A stretch of 64,000 bases of DNA, taken from positions 85,409,035-85,473,034 of the forward strand of contig OZ024821.1 of assembly GCA_964016985.1 (NCBI GenBank), written 5' to 3'. The notes under the pieces are model-generated. The model saw nothing but the letters and a program-made list of their open reading frames with translations, did not search any database and was not told where the DNA came from. A program made the translations under genes and the position numbers. Positions 10,679 through 22,548 of this stretch are shown piece after piece. The stretch comes from Anodontia alba. Lineage: Eukaryota; Mollusca; Bivalvia; Lucinida; Lucinidae. How positions within the stretch are numbered: the first letter of the stretch is position 1; every line of letters begins with the position of its first letter.

Positions 10679-10954
10679 CTGTATATGATACATAAATCAG
10701 ATAAAATGTTCAAAACTTTAGGACATTTATCGCAACCCTTCATCTCAATTCTAATATAATTTTTTCCATTTTTGGATCTGGATTACATGAAGACAAACTT
10801 TAACCTACTTTAGTCTGGAAACCCCCAAAAGAATAATTGGCAAACAGTACAGACTGAGGTCAGATGCTGCATCTGATCAGGGTGTTCACTGTTTGCAAAT
10901 AGTTTAGCCATTTTTCTCCAGGAATCTAAATCACATAGCACTGAAGCACTTCAC

Positions 10955-11650
10955 AAAGGACCCTGATTACAGATGTACACAGTGGCAGGGAACAGCATGC
11001 CCCTTGGACAGAGGGAAGTCCAAGTCAGACCTGACAAGCTGGAGCTGGTACTTCCTTTTGCTCCTAGGAGACATGGTCTTAGCAGCCAGTGGCTGTGAAC
11101 TTTCAACAACACGTGTGAAAACTGCTTGGAAGAAGTTCATGGAGCTGCTACCAGTTTTCTCTTCCTGCCACCTCTCTTTCAAGACACGTTGCTGCGTGTA
11201 AAGCTCTTGTGTGCAGAGCGCAATACTCCATGCCAGTGAGACTTGGCCATTGACAAAGCCAAACCTCCAAAGTATGCAGCAAAATGACAGGGCAATGATC
11301 AGACAGATCTGCAATGTCAAGCCGTAAGACACTGTCATCACCAGATACAATGAGCTACTTGCACGGCTTGGCATTGAAGATCTGGATCTCATTCTGAAGG
11401 AGAGAAGGCTCCACTGGTATGGACATGTGGAATGCTCCAATGGTGCAGTCAGGACAGTCTTTGACATTCAAGTTGATGGAAAGCGTGGGCCTCGGAGGCC
11501 CAAGATGACATGGAAGCAGCTGACAGAGAGATTGATAGACATACCTGGAGATCCTGTAAGAGATCTGCAATGCATGCAGCAAGCCAGCTACATGGAAGGG
11601 GGCCCACTGATGTGGATATTGCCCCTGTACCTGCTGCTTAATCAAAAATC

Positions 11651-11696
<46 letters not shown>

Positions 11697-11697
11697 A
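10955..11697 (+). mobile_element. LINE 3' end fragment with GAT tail, antisense in P5CS intron 1
   Basis: Broken frames read the C-terminal end of a non-LTR retrotransposon ORF2: ASETWPLTKPNLQSMQQNDRA-like, then RLGIEDLDLILKERRLHWYG, HVECSNGAVRTVFDIQVDGK and GPRRPKMTWKQLTE. The fragment is 5' truncated and ends in about 16 GAT units (11650-11697), a short-repeat tail as in RTE-like LINEs that lack poly-A. There are stops and shifts in the frame, so it is a dead copy. Confidence 0.8.
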
Positions 11698-12066
11698 GCC
11701 TGACATACTTAAAACTGAAATTGGACTCTTCCAATATATTGTGTGGTGGAGCTTATTCAATCTAAAATGGGTTGAAAGACTGACATATTTTCGAGACTTT
11801 TGGGGTCCAGGAACACAGTTATACATGAGTATACAGTAAACAAAGCTTACTAATCAGAAACTGTTAGCAGCTGAGAAAAAAAGTCAGCAGACATCTTTAA
11901 ATACATGTACTTCAGCCAAAAATAAGGGTTTGTCATTTCATGGAAATTGTCTACTAAAAAGAAATCTTTATTTTTTAATCAAAATAACAATTCTTAAAAA
12001 TTACAGGCAAACCTACCCACAGGCATGACTCATGTAATGTTGCTCTGATATTGTCTTTTATCAATT

Positions 12067-12267
12067 TTAACCCTTGCCATGCTGAATAAATTAAGATGTC
12101 ACACCCACTTCCAATTTATAGCCAATCAGATTACTTGATCCAGGTTCTTGATACAAATTCACATAATTCATGACAAACAGTGCAGATCCGGATTAGTTGG
12201 CTTCTGATCTGGATCTACACTGTTTGCAAAGGCAGGGCACATCTGGGTTCAGCAGGATCAGGGTTAA
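12067..12267. mobile_element. TTAA-flanked MITE family E, copy 2
   Basis: TTAA on both sides with inner ends CCCTTGCCATGCTGAA and ttcagcaggatcaggg. P5CS intron 1. Confidence 0.87.
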
Positions 12268-12535
12268 CATGAAGATACGAGCTTGAGGATTAAAGTTTTA
12301 AGTTTTTCATAGAAAAAATTTAGCTGGGCAAATAAACATTGTCATACATTTATACATATCTACACTAATAGCCCACATTTCTTATGGAGGCATGTTCTGT
12401 TATTGTCTTCATTAATTTTACTCTATTTATATATCAAACTCTGTATATATTTTAACATTATCCAGTGGTTTGCATCTTATTACGCACTGTCTTTCCCTGC
12501 TACAAACATCATATTAAGCTCCCTTGAAGTGCCAA

Positions 12536-12742
12536 ACCCTTGTCATGCTGAATAAAGATGCCACACCCATTTCTAAGCTTCAGCCAATCAGATGACTTGA
12601 TCCAGATTGTTGATATAAATTCACATACTTAATGGCAAACAGTGCAGATCCAGATCAGTTGGCTTCTTCAGAAGCCAACTGATCTGGATCTACACTGTTT
12701 GTAAAGGCAGGATATATCTGGGTTCAGCAGGACAAGGGTTAA
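12536..12742. mobile_element. TTAA MITE family E, copy 3
   Basis: The left TTAA has decayed to CAAA and the right TTAA is intact. The element is flanked by a 20-bp direct repeat starting ttaagctccctt (12514 and 12739). Confidence 0.82.
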
Positions 12743-13369
12743 GCTCCCTTAAAATGCCAAAGCTTGAACACTGTTAACCCATGTGTGTAATGACATAGAT
12801 GTAAAGCTCACAATTTGATTGGTTGATAGTGAGATTTCTTGACCTTATAATTTTTATGATGTGATATGGCTAAATATATTATTAAAAATATTGGTATTTC
12901 CAATAAAATTGTTGAAGGATGATTTTCTACCAATTTAAAATAGCATTGGCTATTCAGGTTGCAATTAAGTGCCAATTCTAATAGCAATTCTATTAGTAAT
13001 ATAATTGAAATAAGTTTATTGTTTTTTGACATAATAAATTAGTATAGAGTTAATTATAACTTTTGCAAGTCAGTTTAGAGGGAATTTTATTAGTATAGAG
13101 TTAATTATAACTTTTGCAAGTCAGTTTAGAGGGAATTTTGGTGGCCAAAATATGAATAATAAACTGATATCAGGGTGGCAAATCAAAAGTTCAGTGGGTA
13201 AGGTATAGTGAGGCAGGAGTGTTGGTACAAAACTACTTGAATAAGTACCAAGTTGCTGAATAATTTAAAAATTAGTACATAAACATTTTAGAAATATGAT
13301 AACCAATGTATTATATAATATTTTTTTTACACAAATACAATAATAAATGAAAAAAAAAAATGAGGCCAT

Positions 13370-14275
13370 GAAAGACAGAGTGGAACCATTTTAACAATTT
13401 TGGTAGAGGGTCATCTAAGGAACATTTCTGTGAAATTATTTTGAAATCGATCCATTGGCCTAGGAGGAGATGTCCTTTGAAGGTTTTTCTATTTTTAGCT
13501 TTGGCAGCCATTTTATTCAGCGGAGTGGAACCATTTTAGCAATTTGGGTAGAGGGTCACCTAAGGAACATTTCTGCGAAATTATTTTGAAATCGGGCCAT
13601 TGGCCTAGGAGGAGATGTTATTTAAAGGTTTTACATTTTTAGCTCTGGTGGCTAATTTGTTCAGTGAAGTGGAACCATTTTAGCAATTTTGGTAGAAGGT
13701 CACCCAAGGAACATTTCTGTGAAATTATTTTAAAATCAGGCCATTGGCTTAGTAGGAGATGTTGTTTAAAGGTTTTTCTATTTTTAGCTCTGATGGCCAT
13801 TTTGTTCAGCGGAGTAGAACCATTTAAGCAATTTTGGTAGAGGGTCATCCAAGAAACAATTCTGTGAAATTATTTTGAAATCATGCCATTGGCCTAGGAA
13901 GAGATGTCTTTTACAGGTTTTTTCTATTTTTAGCTCTGTTCAGCGGAGCAGAACCATTTTAGCAATTTTGGTAGAGGATCACCCAAGAAACAATTCTGTG
14001 AAAATATTTTGACATCAGGCCACTGGCCTAGGAGGAGATGTCGTTTAAAGATTTTTATATTTTAAGCTCTGGCGGCCATTAGTACAGCAGAGTGGAATAA
14101 TTTGAGTAATTTCAGTGGAGGACCTTTAAAGGAACAATCCTATCAACTTTGGTTGAAATCCGCCCAGTAAATACAGAGAAGATGTCATTTGAAGCAAATT
14201 GTGGATGCCGCCGGACACAGGGCCATCACAATAGTTCATCCCGAGCATGTTTTGCTTGGGTGAGCTAAAAATCTA
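13370..14275. repeat. Array of about 144-bp units with GTGAGCTAA end module
   Basis: Six units containing aaggaacatttctgtgaaat, followed by an end module with a degenerate hairpin and gtgagctaaaaa. The monomer is homologous, inverted, to the 166-bp monomer at 62690. P5CS intron 1. Confidence 0.82.
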
Positions 14276-14384
14276 ATTTTATTGAATTTTTTATCTACTA
14301 TGGATTATACCAAAAACATCCTGATAAAAAAATCTGGCACTAGATGCACCTACTAGTCTCAATTTTCACAGGAGGACAAGGGTT

Positions 14385-14480
14385 AATACTGAGTTGAAGT
14401 TTTACAGCCAAGTCAAACCAACAGGGTCATGTTGAACCAGTCAGTTTACCTAACCACACTAGTGTCTGGTCAAGATTTAC
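14385..14480 (-). mobile_element. SINE family D fragment
   Basis: A 3' end fragment (gaagttttacagccaagtca ... tttacctaaccacac) in P5CS intron 1. A second short fragment lies at 33950-34005. Confidence 0.6.
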
Positions 14481-14608
14481 ACTATTTGCTTCTGGTTCAG
14501 CAGTTTTCTGTCATAACAAAAAGTAGTAAAATGTACTTATTTAAATTTTAGGACAAGCATGATAAGGAAAGGTGTCCTAAAATTTAGGGTAATAAATATG
14601 GTACAGAC

Positions 14609-14944
14609 CTGCTCTACAATAGAGGCTAGCCGACCAAGTGCCAGTCCACATTCATCTTCTCTAGTGATGATCGCACTACCAAGTTTAACAATAATCCTCC
14701 TGGCATCTTTTAAATCACCTCTGTATAAATAATGTTGTTGATGAACACAGGATGTTGAGAAATTGTTCATTTGTGTATATGGTGTAAATATTTTCACTTT
14801 TTCTGTCTGTTTAGGTTTGAAGGTTTTTGATAAAGTTTTTGTTGAAAAGGCACCAGTCTGTAATAATTGTTTGTTTTGTCTAACAAGTGTCAAAATCTGC
14901 TCTTTGCAGAATACACAATTCGTTGGGTGAAACTTTGTAAACAT
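14609..14944 (-). CDS. ALDH18A1: P5CS (delta-1-pyrroline-5-carboxylate synthase), coding exon 1
   Basis: First coding exon, 112 codons, phase 0, ending CAG before donor gtctgt. P5CS is a mitochondrial enzyme: its N-terminal glutamate 5-kinase phosphorylates glutamate with ATP, and its C-terminal reductase makes glutamate-5-semialdehyde, which cyclises to P5C for proline, ornithine and arginine synthesis. Residues 1 to about 75 are rich in Lys, Thr, Ser and Gln with few acidic residues, as in a mitochondrial transit peptide. The kinase starts near residue 80 with [12 protein letters not shown], the nucleotide/glutamate-binding motif, followed by [16 protein letters not shown], which is close to animal P5CS. 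The ATG is the first in the frame. Seven exons (14944-14609, 10678-10529, 9869-9762, 8359-8207, 6314-6096, 3287-3125, 499-356) join in frame to about 424 residues of a protein usually near 790 long. The 3' half lies left of base 1. Confidence 0.94.
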
Positions 14945-14986
14945 TGTTGGTTCGTTGTGAGTATCTTTTCAGCTATGACAGTTCAA
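14945..14986 (-). other. ALDH18A1: P5CS 5' untranslated segment before the ATG
   Basis: Upstream of the start codon, the minus strand reads catattttcag then attgaactg, a good splice acceptor at 14987-14988. The ATG exon therefore probably starts at 14986 with about 42 bases of leader, and the promoter lies further right. Confidence 0.5.
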
Positions 14987-15022
14987 TCTGAAAATATGAA
15001 AAAAATATGCTAAAGTTAACCT

Positions 15023-15226
15023 TTAACACTCTCTGGGCTAATTCAGCAGGCAATAAAATGGAGATACTTTTCTTATTTTTCCCAGAAAACAGTTTGACAT
15101 TTCATGCAAATTTTCTCCACTGGAGACAATTTGCATGAAATGTCAAAACCTGTCTTCTGGGAAAAAAATATGAAAAAATATTTCAATATGTCTGCTGAAA
15201 ATTTCACTCAGAGTGTTAAGTGTTAA
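15023..15226. mobile_element. Foldback MITE family B, copy 4
   Basis: TTAA at both ends, with inner termini cactctctgggc and actcagagtgttaag. It lies just upstream of the ATG exon of P5CS. Confidence 0.85.
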
Positions 15227-15699
15227 ATAAATATATACCATGCTTTCTCTAATCAGGCTTCCTTGATAGTAATTAGTTTGATAAAATCACTGGAACCTAA
15301 CTATGAACAGAACACATTTTTAAACTCCCTATTATCATCTCTAGGCACATAGCTCTAGACAAGAGGGTGTATCTTATATTTTTTTCTTATTTCTCAATGA
15401 AAATATATAGAAGCACCTCAGTAAGATGTTTATAATGAGTACTGCCCCCGCCCATCCCCCCCACCCCCCCACCCTCCCACACACATGCACACACAGACAC
15501 ACACACACACTTGTTTTTGTGGACAAATAAAAATATCAATACTTTTCTGGTGAAAAAAATTCCTCGAAAAGCTCCACAAAGCTTGTTCAAAACAGGAGGA
15601 ATAGTTGTAGCCATAAGTTTCATCATCAGAGACCTATTGACAAAGTGTCATAGCTGTGGTAAAATATACGGATCACATACACAACCATGGTAAAATATG

Positions 15700-17845
15700 A
15701 TCAATTCAGACGGTTAGAACAATTTCTGGGCAGTCTATGAGAATCAGTCAAAAAATTGAAGGAGTTAGAGCCACTAGGTTTGTGACAAAGAATCTATAGA
15801 TAAATGGCTATAAATCACTGGCATGTAACCATTGTGGTAGGGATGATTCAGGCTTAAACAAAATATTAAAAATGTGGGTCATTAGCATTATCAAGAAAGT
15901 AGGAGTTGTCGTTTTCATTCATAACACTCCTAATAATCTACAGCTGAATGCAATATCATGAAAATATATCAGAAGGTAACGGAGATAATTATGAAGAATA
16001 CAAGGCTCTGCCTGTGAATGGAAATATGAAACTATTTCAATAGCTCCCATATACTACATATCAGTATCAGTGCATCCAACATTTCTACCAAGTTTCATCA
16101 AAATATATCCACTCCAGACATGTTATGAGTAATAGAAACATAAAATGATAATATCCCGCCATTATCATGTCATGGGCAGATAACTGTCTAAAATTGCCAA
16201 TGAGCAATCCCAAACCAGACCTCCACAATATCAATACACATATCAAATTTGGTGTGGTTTACTTAAGTTATTGTCCACAAACTAAATACGGATGTGTTGC
16301 GGGCAGACAAGTCTGTTAAAATTTATGAAATTTGCTCATTTGCAATCCCAAACCAGATCTCCCCAATATCAATGCATATACCAAATTTGGTGAAAATTCA
16401 TTGATATTTACTGTCAAAAGTTATCTGAAGTTATTGTCCTGAATTAAAACTGCAGATATGCCGCAGGCAGATAACTCTGTCATAAAATGACAAAATTGGC
16501 TCATTAGCAATCCCAAACCAGATCTCTACAATATCAATGCACACACGAAGTTTGGTGAAAATTGACTGACAGTTACATAAGTTATCATCCGGAAATAAAA
16601 AAATATGGAGGGATGTACAAGATGGACAGACAGATGGATGGACAGACCGACAGATGTTTGTACGTATGGACATTTGTTGGGTATTATAGTGTAAATTTTT
16701 TGGCTCAAAATATATACCCAATATGTGCCTCAAATTTACTGGACACTAATGGAATAATTAGCAAGTACCCAATTTATGTCTACCCAATATATGTCCATTC
16801 GTGGATTTGGACAGACAGATGAATGGACAGGCAGACAGACAGACAAATATACGAACAACCAATGTGACAGCACAATACCCCACCATTTTTGTGTGGCAGG
16901 GTATAATAAAACATATTTAATGACCAAACAGTCAAATTTCAAGGGCTCAAACATCTTTGGGACCATGAAAATTTCTTCTACAGATGGGTAGTTCAAGCCA
17001 CTAAGAGTTCATCATAGTGCTTGGTTCTGGAGGCAAAGAGGGATAATTTAGGGACGTCTTTTTGAGCTTGTATAAAATAAATGTATGTTGAGTGTAATTA
17101 TTGCTTCAATTAGAAGATTCTAATGAGTACACACAACATACATTTTCATTATAAAATAAAAAAATTTTCCAAAATATTCCTATACATTTGTTTTCTTGAG
17201 CTATCAGAATTTCCTAGGGACTCAAAAATCAACCTAGTTCTAGTCAATATAAAGGTGTACATAAAATTCAGTCAAAATCCATCAATTTGTTCTCAAGATA
17301 TTTAAGCAAATACTCAATTAATTTTGATGTTAACCCTTCTCATGCTGAACACAACATGCCCTGTCTTAGCAAACAGTGTAGATCCAGATCAGTGATCTAG
17401 ATCTGCACTGTTTGTCATTAAATATGTGAATTTCTATCAAAAACCCAGATCAAGTAATCAGATTGGCTGGAAATTAGAAGTAGGCATGGCATCTTAATTT
17501 ATTCAGCATGACAAGGGTTAATCAAGAGCTATAACTATGATGAAAACTAAGAATATTCGACTTTTTTCAATCCCAATGTAGCTCTAGTCAATATCAATGT
17601 GTATATAGAATTTGATCAAAATCCATTCTGTTGTTCTCAAGCTACTGAATAGAAATGACAGCTTAACATCAACCAAGGGCCACAACTCTGTTGAGAGCAA
17701 TTTACATTCCCAAATCACTTTTTCCAAATATCAATGCCTATACAAAGTTTTGAAAAATTCATGAAAAAAAAGAGAGGAAACAGTGCTAACAGAAGGACAC
17801 TTCCTGGTGTAATACCCTACTCCTATTGTGTGGCAGGGTATAAAA
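15700..17845. repeat. Degenerate array of about 150-165 bp units
   Basis: Units share gcaatcccaaaccagatct and atcaatgcatataccaaatt. Runs of gacagacagatgg lie at 16620-16650 and 16810-16845, and the array ends gtgtggcagggtataaaaa. TTAA MITE copy 4 is inserted. Confidence 0.7.
17330..17521. mobile_element. TTAA MITE family E, copy 4
   Basis: TTAA on both sides. The host array reads through when one TTAA and the element are removed (gatgttaatcaagagctata). One end module (cagcatgacaagggttaa) differs slightly from the other, as in copies 5 and 8. Confidence 0.87.
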
Positions 17846-18059
17846 AGTCAAAATGTTGTCTGCTGCAGCTGTGAGTGTTGCTTTAAGACTTAATGGTCTT
17901 AAAATAATATATCAATAGCCCCACTGAAGCTTTGCTTAAGGTGAGCTAAGAAATTCAAACTTCATTGATTTTACTTTCATTATACAGAAAATTAACTTGA
18001 GCCACTTGCAAAGACAGATGTTAGAATTTTATGATCAGAGAAAACCATCTATCCATATA

Positions 18060-19391
18060 CGTGGGATGTTCGAAATGAATTGCTTATTGTCCTCTAGCTC
18101 GATATCCATGTGGGGCACAATAAAAACCAATACATACCTGTATAGGGTTATTCAATATCTACACAATGGTGTATAAATGTACATTTTAGACTAAGTGTAA
18201 GACATAAAATTTGCCATTTGAATACACACAGTCATTGACCTCTGCAGTAAAAATGGTTGGTAGAAGCGTCGACAAAAAAGATGAAATACCAGCTTACATC
18301 AAAGCTCACTCAAAACTTGGTTGTTCTTTGAAGAAGCTGATGACTGAAATTTCTACTGCTTTTGGACCTTCTTGTGTGTCTTATGGCACAGTTCGGCGGT
18401 GGAAAAAGAAATTTGAGTCTGGTGTAGAGTTCATCAAAAATGCACCGAAATCAGGTAGTCCAAAATCTGCATCTCGTAAAGAAATTGTTTCCAAAATAAA
18501 GGAAATCATTGAAGGAGATGCCAGATTTACAGTTCCTGATATTGCACGAAAGGTAGGCTTATCACTATCAATGGTTCACCTTATTTTGAAGAAGCATTTG
18601 AAAGTCAGAAAGATTTCTGCTAGATGGGTGCCACATCTGTTGACTGACAAGCAAAAGAGGCAATGGGTTAAAGTGGCCAAAAAGCTGCTTCAAATGTTTC
18701 CAAAATATGACAAAAAGCAGTTTGCCAATGTCGTCACAGGTGATGAAACCTGGGTCCATTATTTTGAGCCCGTCAGAAAGGTTAGCAATAAGATCAGGGC
18801 CACTAAACACAGCAAACGCCCAATAATTGCCAAACATTCTTTGAGTACAAAGACGGTTTTGTATGCAATCTTCTTCTCTGGTGAAGGAGTCACAATAAAA
18901 GTGCCAGTGAAAAAGGGCAAAAGCATCACTGTACAAAGACGTAGTACTGAAGAAACTGAAAAAGTATTATCAGAAACAAAGTCCTGCCACTGGTTTTAAA
19001 CATGTCCATCTTCTACATGACAATGCCCCAGCTCATACCTCCGCAATAGTTACGGCGTTTTTGAAGAAAGAAAAAGTAACTGTTTTGCCTCACCCCCCGT
19101 ATTCCCCAGACCTTGCCCCATGTGATTTCTTTTTGTTTCCGAAATTGAAAGCATTCCTTGCTAGGCGGAAATACCAGTCCCGACAGGCACTTGGATCTGC
19201 CATTCATCAGTACCTTATTACTGTGCCCAAATCAGCGTACTGTGACACCTTCAAGAAGTGGATACATCGGCTGAAACTTTGCATTTCCAGCCACGGGGAG
19301 TACTTCGAGAGCATGAAATGAGTACTTTTGGGCTAACTTGAAATTTGAAGTCTCCAGATAGAAATAAGCAATTCATTTCGAACATCCCTCG
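18060..19391 (+). mobile_element. Mariner element 2, full length, inactive
   Basis: A 1332-bp element with TA on both sides (18058-18059, 19392-19393) and inverted repeats CGTGGGATGTTCGAAATG and CGAGGGATGTTCGAAATG. It is the same family as element 1, in opposite orientation, and sits 3' of the repeat array at 15.7-17.85 kb. Confidence 0.93.
18211..19321 (+). pseudogene. Mariner transposase 2, frameshifted
   Basis: The N-terminal half, including VTGDETWVHYFEP, is open from 18211. Around 18927 about seven bases present in element 1 (just after GKSIT) are missing, and the frame then runs into a stop at 18999. The C-terminal half is open in the next frame from before LLHDNAPAHTS to the natural stop at 19321, with the third Asp in SPDLAPCDFFLF. 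The spacing from HDN to CDF is 34 residues, the D,D34D signature of true mariners. This copy is intact where element 1 is broken and broken where element 1 is intact. Confidence 0.9.
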
Positions 19392-19944
19392 TATATACAT
19401 ACCTTTAATTTAATGCCTTGTACAATTGTACTCAAACTCTGTTAGTCTTTTCCAACTCCAAGCAACACAAATCATTACTGAAAAAGTTAATTTCAGTACA
19501 GTAAATGTCCTAAATTTCAAACACTTTATTCAATATCTTTTTGCCAAAATTTTGCTTTTTATGTAGGGGCTTCTTAAAATCCTTAGTGGAATAGCAAACA
19601 GTGTAGACCTGATCAGATGCTCCTGAAAGAGCAGTCAAATCTGGGTCTGCACTGTTTGCATATGCCATTTTGTCAGGGACTTTGGTGTATGAGATTTTAA
19701 GACATTTACCATGGCTATCATACACATATAAAAAATATACCATACTTACTCTAGATATCTGGACAATGTATGAGTAACTCCTTTCCGTACTTATCCTAAA
19801 ATATGATCATATCTTGTGGCAGAAAGGCAAACATTGTAGACCCTGATCAAACTTAAGAAGCAGTATGATCTGGGTCTACATTTTGCTCAAGCCTGTCTGT
19901 TGAAATATTTAGCATAAATACAGTAGCTTATATATTATACAACT

Positions 19945-20335
19945 ATTTCATACCTTTCTGGGTGACAGTCAAAACTATCAGCCCCGAAGTGCTGTGGATC
20001 ATCTGATGAACTATCACCCTCGGCCCACTGTCACCCAAAAAGGTATGATATACGGCCAAGGGTGATAATTAATCAGGTGGCCCACAGCACCTCAGGGCTG
20101 ATAGTTTTGACTGTCGCCCAGAAAGGTATGATAGACAGTCATGTCTTATTACCCAACTCATAGAAGTTGCTAGGTAATTCACATGACCAGGAGATAGTCC
20201 AAAATATGAGCCCAGGTGAGAATCGGTTCAATCTGGCTGGCATTTTCACAGGTGAAAATGCTGTGAAAATGCATTACATAGTCAAAAATGCTTTGTAAAG
20301 TCTCATATAGTTGGTTAGGTAATAAATCTAAATGG
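19945..20335. repeat. Palindromic repeat family I
   Basis: Inverted arms catacctttctgggtgacag and ctgtcgcccagaaaggtatg with a second pair inside. A second copy is at 30030-30500. Confidence 0.75.
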
Positions 20336-20383
20336 CAATACTTGATAAGGTAGGTTGGTTCTTGTCACATTACCTGCATTAGT

Positions 20384-20582
20384 TTAACCCTTCTCATGCC
20401 CTATCTTAGCAAACAGTGTAGATCCAGATCAGTTGGCTTCTGAAGAAGCCAACTGATCTGGATCTGCACTGTTTGTCATTAAATATGTGAATCTCTATCA
20501 AAAATCTGGACCAAGCAATCTGATTGGCTGGAAATTAGAAGTGGGTGTGGCATCTTAAGTTATTCAGCATGAGAAGGGTTAA
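20384..20582. mobile_element. TTAA MITE family E, copy 5
   Basis: TTAA on both sides, with ends CCCTTCTCATGC and its partner. A family B MITE follows within 10 bp. Confidence 0.87.
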
Positions 20583-20583
20583 A

Positions 20584-20785
20584 TTAATAGTTAGCACTTT
20601 CTGTGCTATTTCAGCAGATGACCATTTGACATTTTTTTCTTATTTTTCCCAGAAAACAGGATTTAACATTTCATGCAGAATGTCTCATAAGAGACAATGG
20701 CATGAAATATTAAATCCTGTACAGAAAAATCAGAAAAATATCATCCATTTGTCGTCTGCTCAATTAACTCAGAGTGTTGTAAAGT
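20584..20785. mobile_element. Foldback MITE family B, copy 5
   Basis: Arms gaaaacaggatttaacattt and its partner. Ends near ttagcactttctgtgc and ctcagagtgttg. Confidence 0.78.
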
Positions 20786-20989
20786 TAAGTTTATTAACCA
20801 ATAGCATTATATGACAAAAGCAGCAGAAAAGAAATTGCCATTTTTTCTATTTTCCCTAAGTAAATAGGGTGTGACATTTTATGCAAATCATACATGAAAT
20901 GTTAAAACACTGTTTACTTGGAAAAATAAGAAACATTATAAGTTGTCTGCTAATTTGTTTTACCGAGTCTGAGATGCATTTTGGAGTTA

Positions 20990-21430
20990 AGATGTCTGAA
21001 TATATACTTCAATAAAAGTACATATAAATGACACATCAAAAAGAAATTGTCTTTGAAGTATTTCAATAATATTGAATGTGAACATATTATATTTTCAAAA
21101 GAAATTACAAGACAAAATAAAAAGATGAATGTAAGTTTAAAATAAAATATAATTACAGGAAAAACATATAAAAGTAAAGATTAATTAAATATAAAATGTA
21201 ATTAGAGCTTACCTGTACGTCTGTTATGAGAAGCAATAAGTAAACTACTGTGACAAACCACAACACTCATCAACTTTTCCAATACAACATTGCGTCAGAT
21301 TACATCATCATATATGCCCACAACATTGCAGCGTGAAGACGTCTCCGATGATCAATATTGTACAATAGAACATTTTCTGCTTGCCTACACCGAATAACTT
21401 TTACCCAGATATCACAGAGGCCAAGATAAG
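20990..21430. other. Non-repetitive stretch
   Basis: No repeat family seen elsewhere in the window. It holds the candidate leader exon donor described at 21213. Confidence 0.4.
21213..21330 (-). promoter_or_regulatory. Candidate non-coding first exon and promoter area of P5CS
   Basis: On the minus strand a strong donor (ACAG then gtaagc) occurs at 21213/21212 in a stretch, about 20990-21430, that resembles none of the repeats in the window. It could be the donor of a leader exon that joins the acceptor at 14987, giving a first intron of about 6 kb. The upstream exon limit is arbitrary, since no TATA box or initiator was identified with confidence. This is inference from one splice site and from low repeat content. 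Confidence 0.3.
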
Positions 21431-21449
21431 AGGGGGTATCCACATAATA

Positions 21450-21565
21450 TTTTTCTTATTTCTCAACAAAAATATATGTTGTGGGTACTCATTAGAAGTG
21501 CCTCAGTAAGGCACTTCTAATGAGTACCAAACATTTATTTTCGTGGGGAAACAAGAAAAATATCA
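21450..21565. repeat. Family C hairpin repeat
   Basis: Arms gtactcattagaagtgcctc and aggcacttctaatgagtacc between poly-T-like attttcttatttctc blocks. Similar copies: 15380-15440, 36570-36645, 45950-46090 (beside the LRR exon donor), 56390-56440. A weaker copy is at 21680-21760. Confidence 0.75.
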
Positions 21566-22335
21566 TTACTTTTCAGTTGAAGAAAGCACCTTACCTGGAG
21601 CTATGTTATCACTTACTAACTGCATGATTATATGCACAGATACAGATAAAGGAAGTTTTTAGAAGAAAACTTTTGCATGGAAGCATATCTTGTAGGTACT
21701 CACTGTAATCACCTTGATGAGGCGACTCCAATGACTACCTATAAGATATGTTTTAATACAAAAATTTTCCTAAATTATCACCTCAATTAACACCTTATCT
21801 GGAGCTATGAGGTATATTTCTACTTCTTTATTTTCATTATCAGCATTTGATTTTTCATACCAGATGGCACATGTTTGACGGCTGAAATCTCAGAAGTTTT
21901 ATTAGAGTGACGCAAGTTTCAATAATCCTAAAAAAAGATTGTGCTGACTTTGCGTAAATATTCAACTGTTTAAGGAAAACATTAGCAGATGGTACTAGAA
22001 AATATTTTTCTCTGAAAATAAGGCGTGGTATTTCAATCAAACGGGGTCTTAATAGCATAGCTTCAGATAAGGGTAGTATTCAAAAGACAATTTTTGTTAA
22101 GGTAAATCAAAACATATTCAGGAAGAAAAAAAATCTGTCAAAATTGTTTTTGTACCCTTTTGAAAATGGGTGTTCTCAAAAGGCATGAATTTGGGGGCAA
22201 AATCTTTAATTCTTGTCTTTTAGGAAAGACCCCCTTTTCAGAAGGGACATTGTGTGCAAGAAAACAAACAAGGAGTTATAAAAGTTGTCTCCCTTGTAAA
22301 AATGATAGAAAATCTACAGAGTGTATTCAGTCCCC

Positions 22336-22548
22336 TTAACCTTGTCATGTTGAATAAATTAAGATGCCACAGCCATTTCTAATTTTCAGCCAATCAGATT
22401 ACTTGATCCAGATTGTTTCTATAAATTCACATACTTAATGAGGAACAGTGCAGATCCAGATCAGCTGGCTTCTTCAGCAGCCAACTGATCTGGATCTACA
22501 CTGTTTGCAAAGGCAGGGTATATCTGGGTTCAGCAGGACAAGGGTTGA
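22336..22548. mobile_element. TTAA MITE family E, copy 6
   Basis: TTAA on the left and TTGA on the right, with the same central palindrome. Confidence 0.83.

Noticed and set aside
11638..11826. Poly-His and poly-Asp frames
   Set aside because: Translation of the GAT tail of the LINE fragment on both strands.
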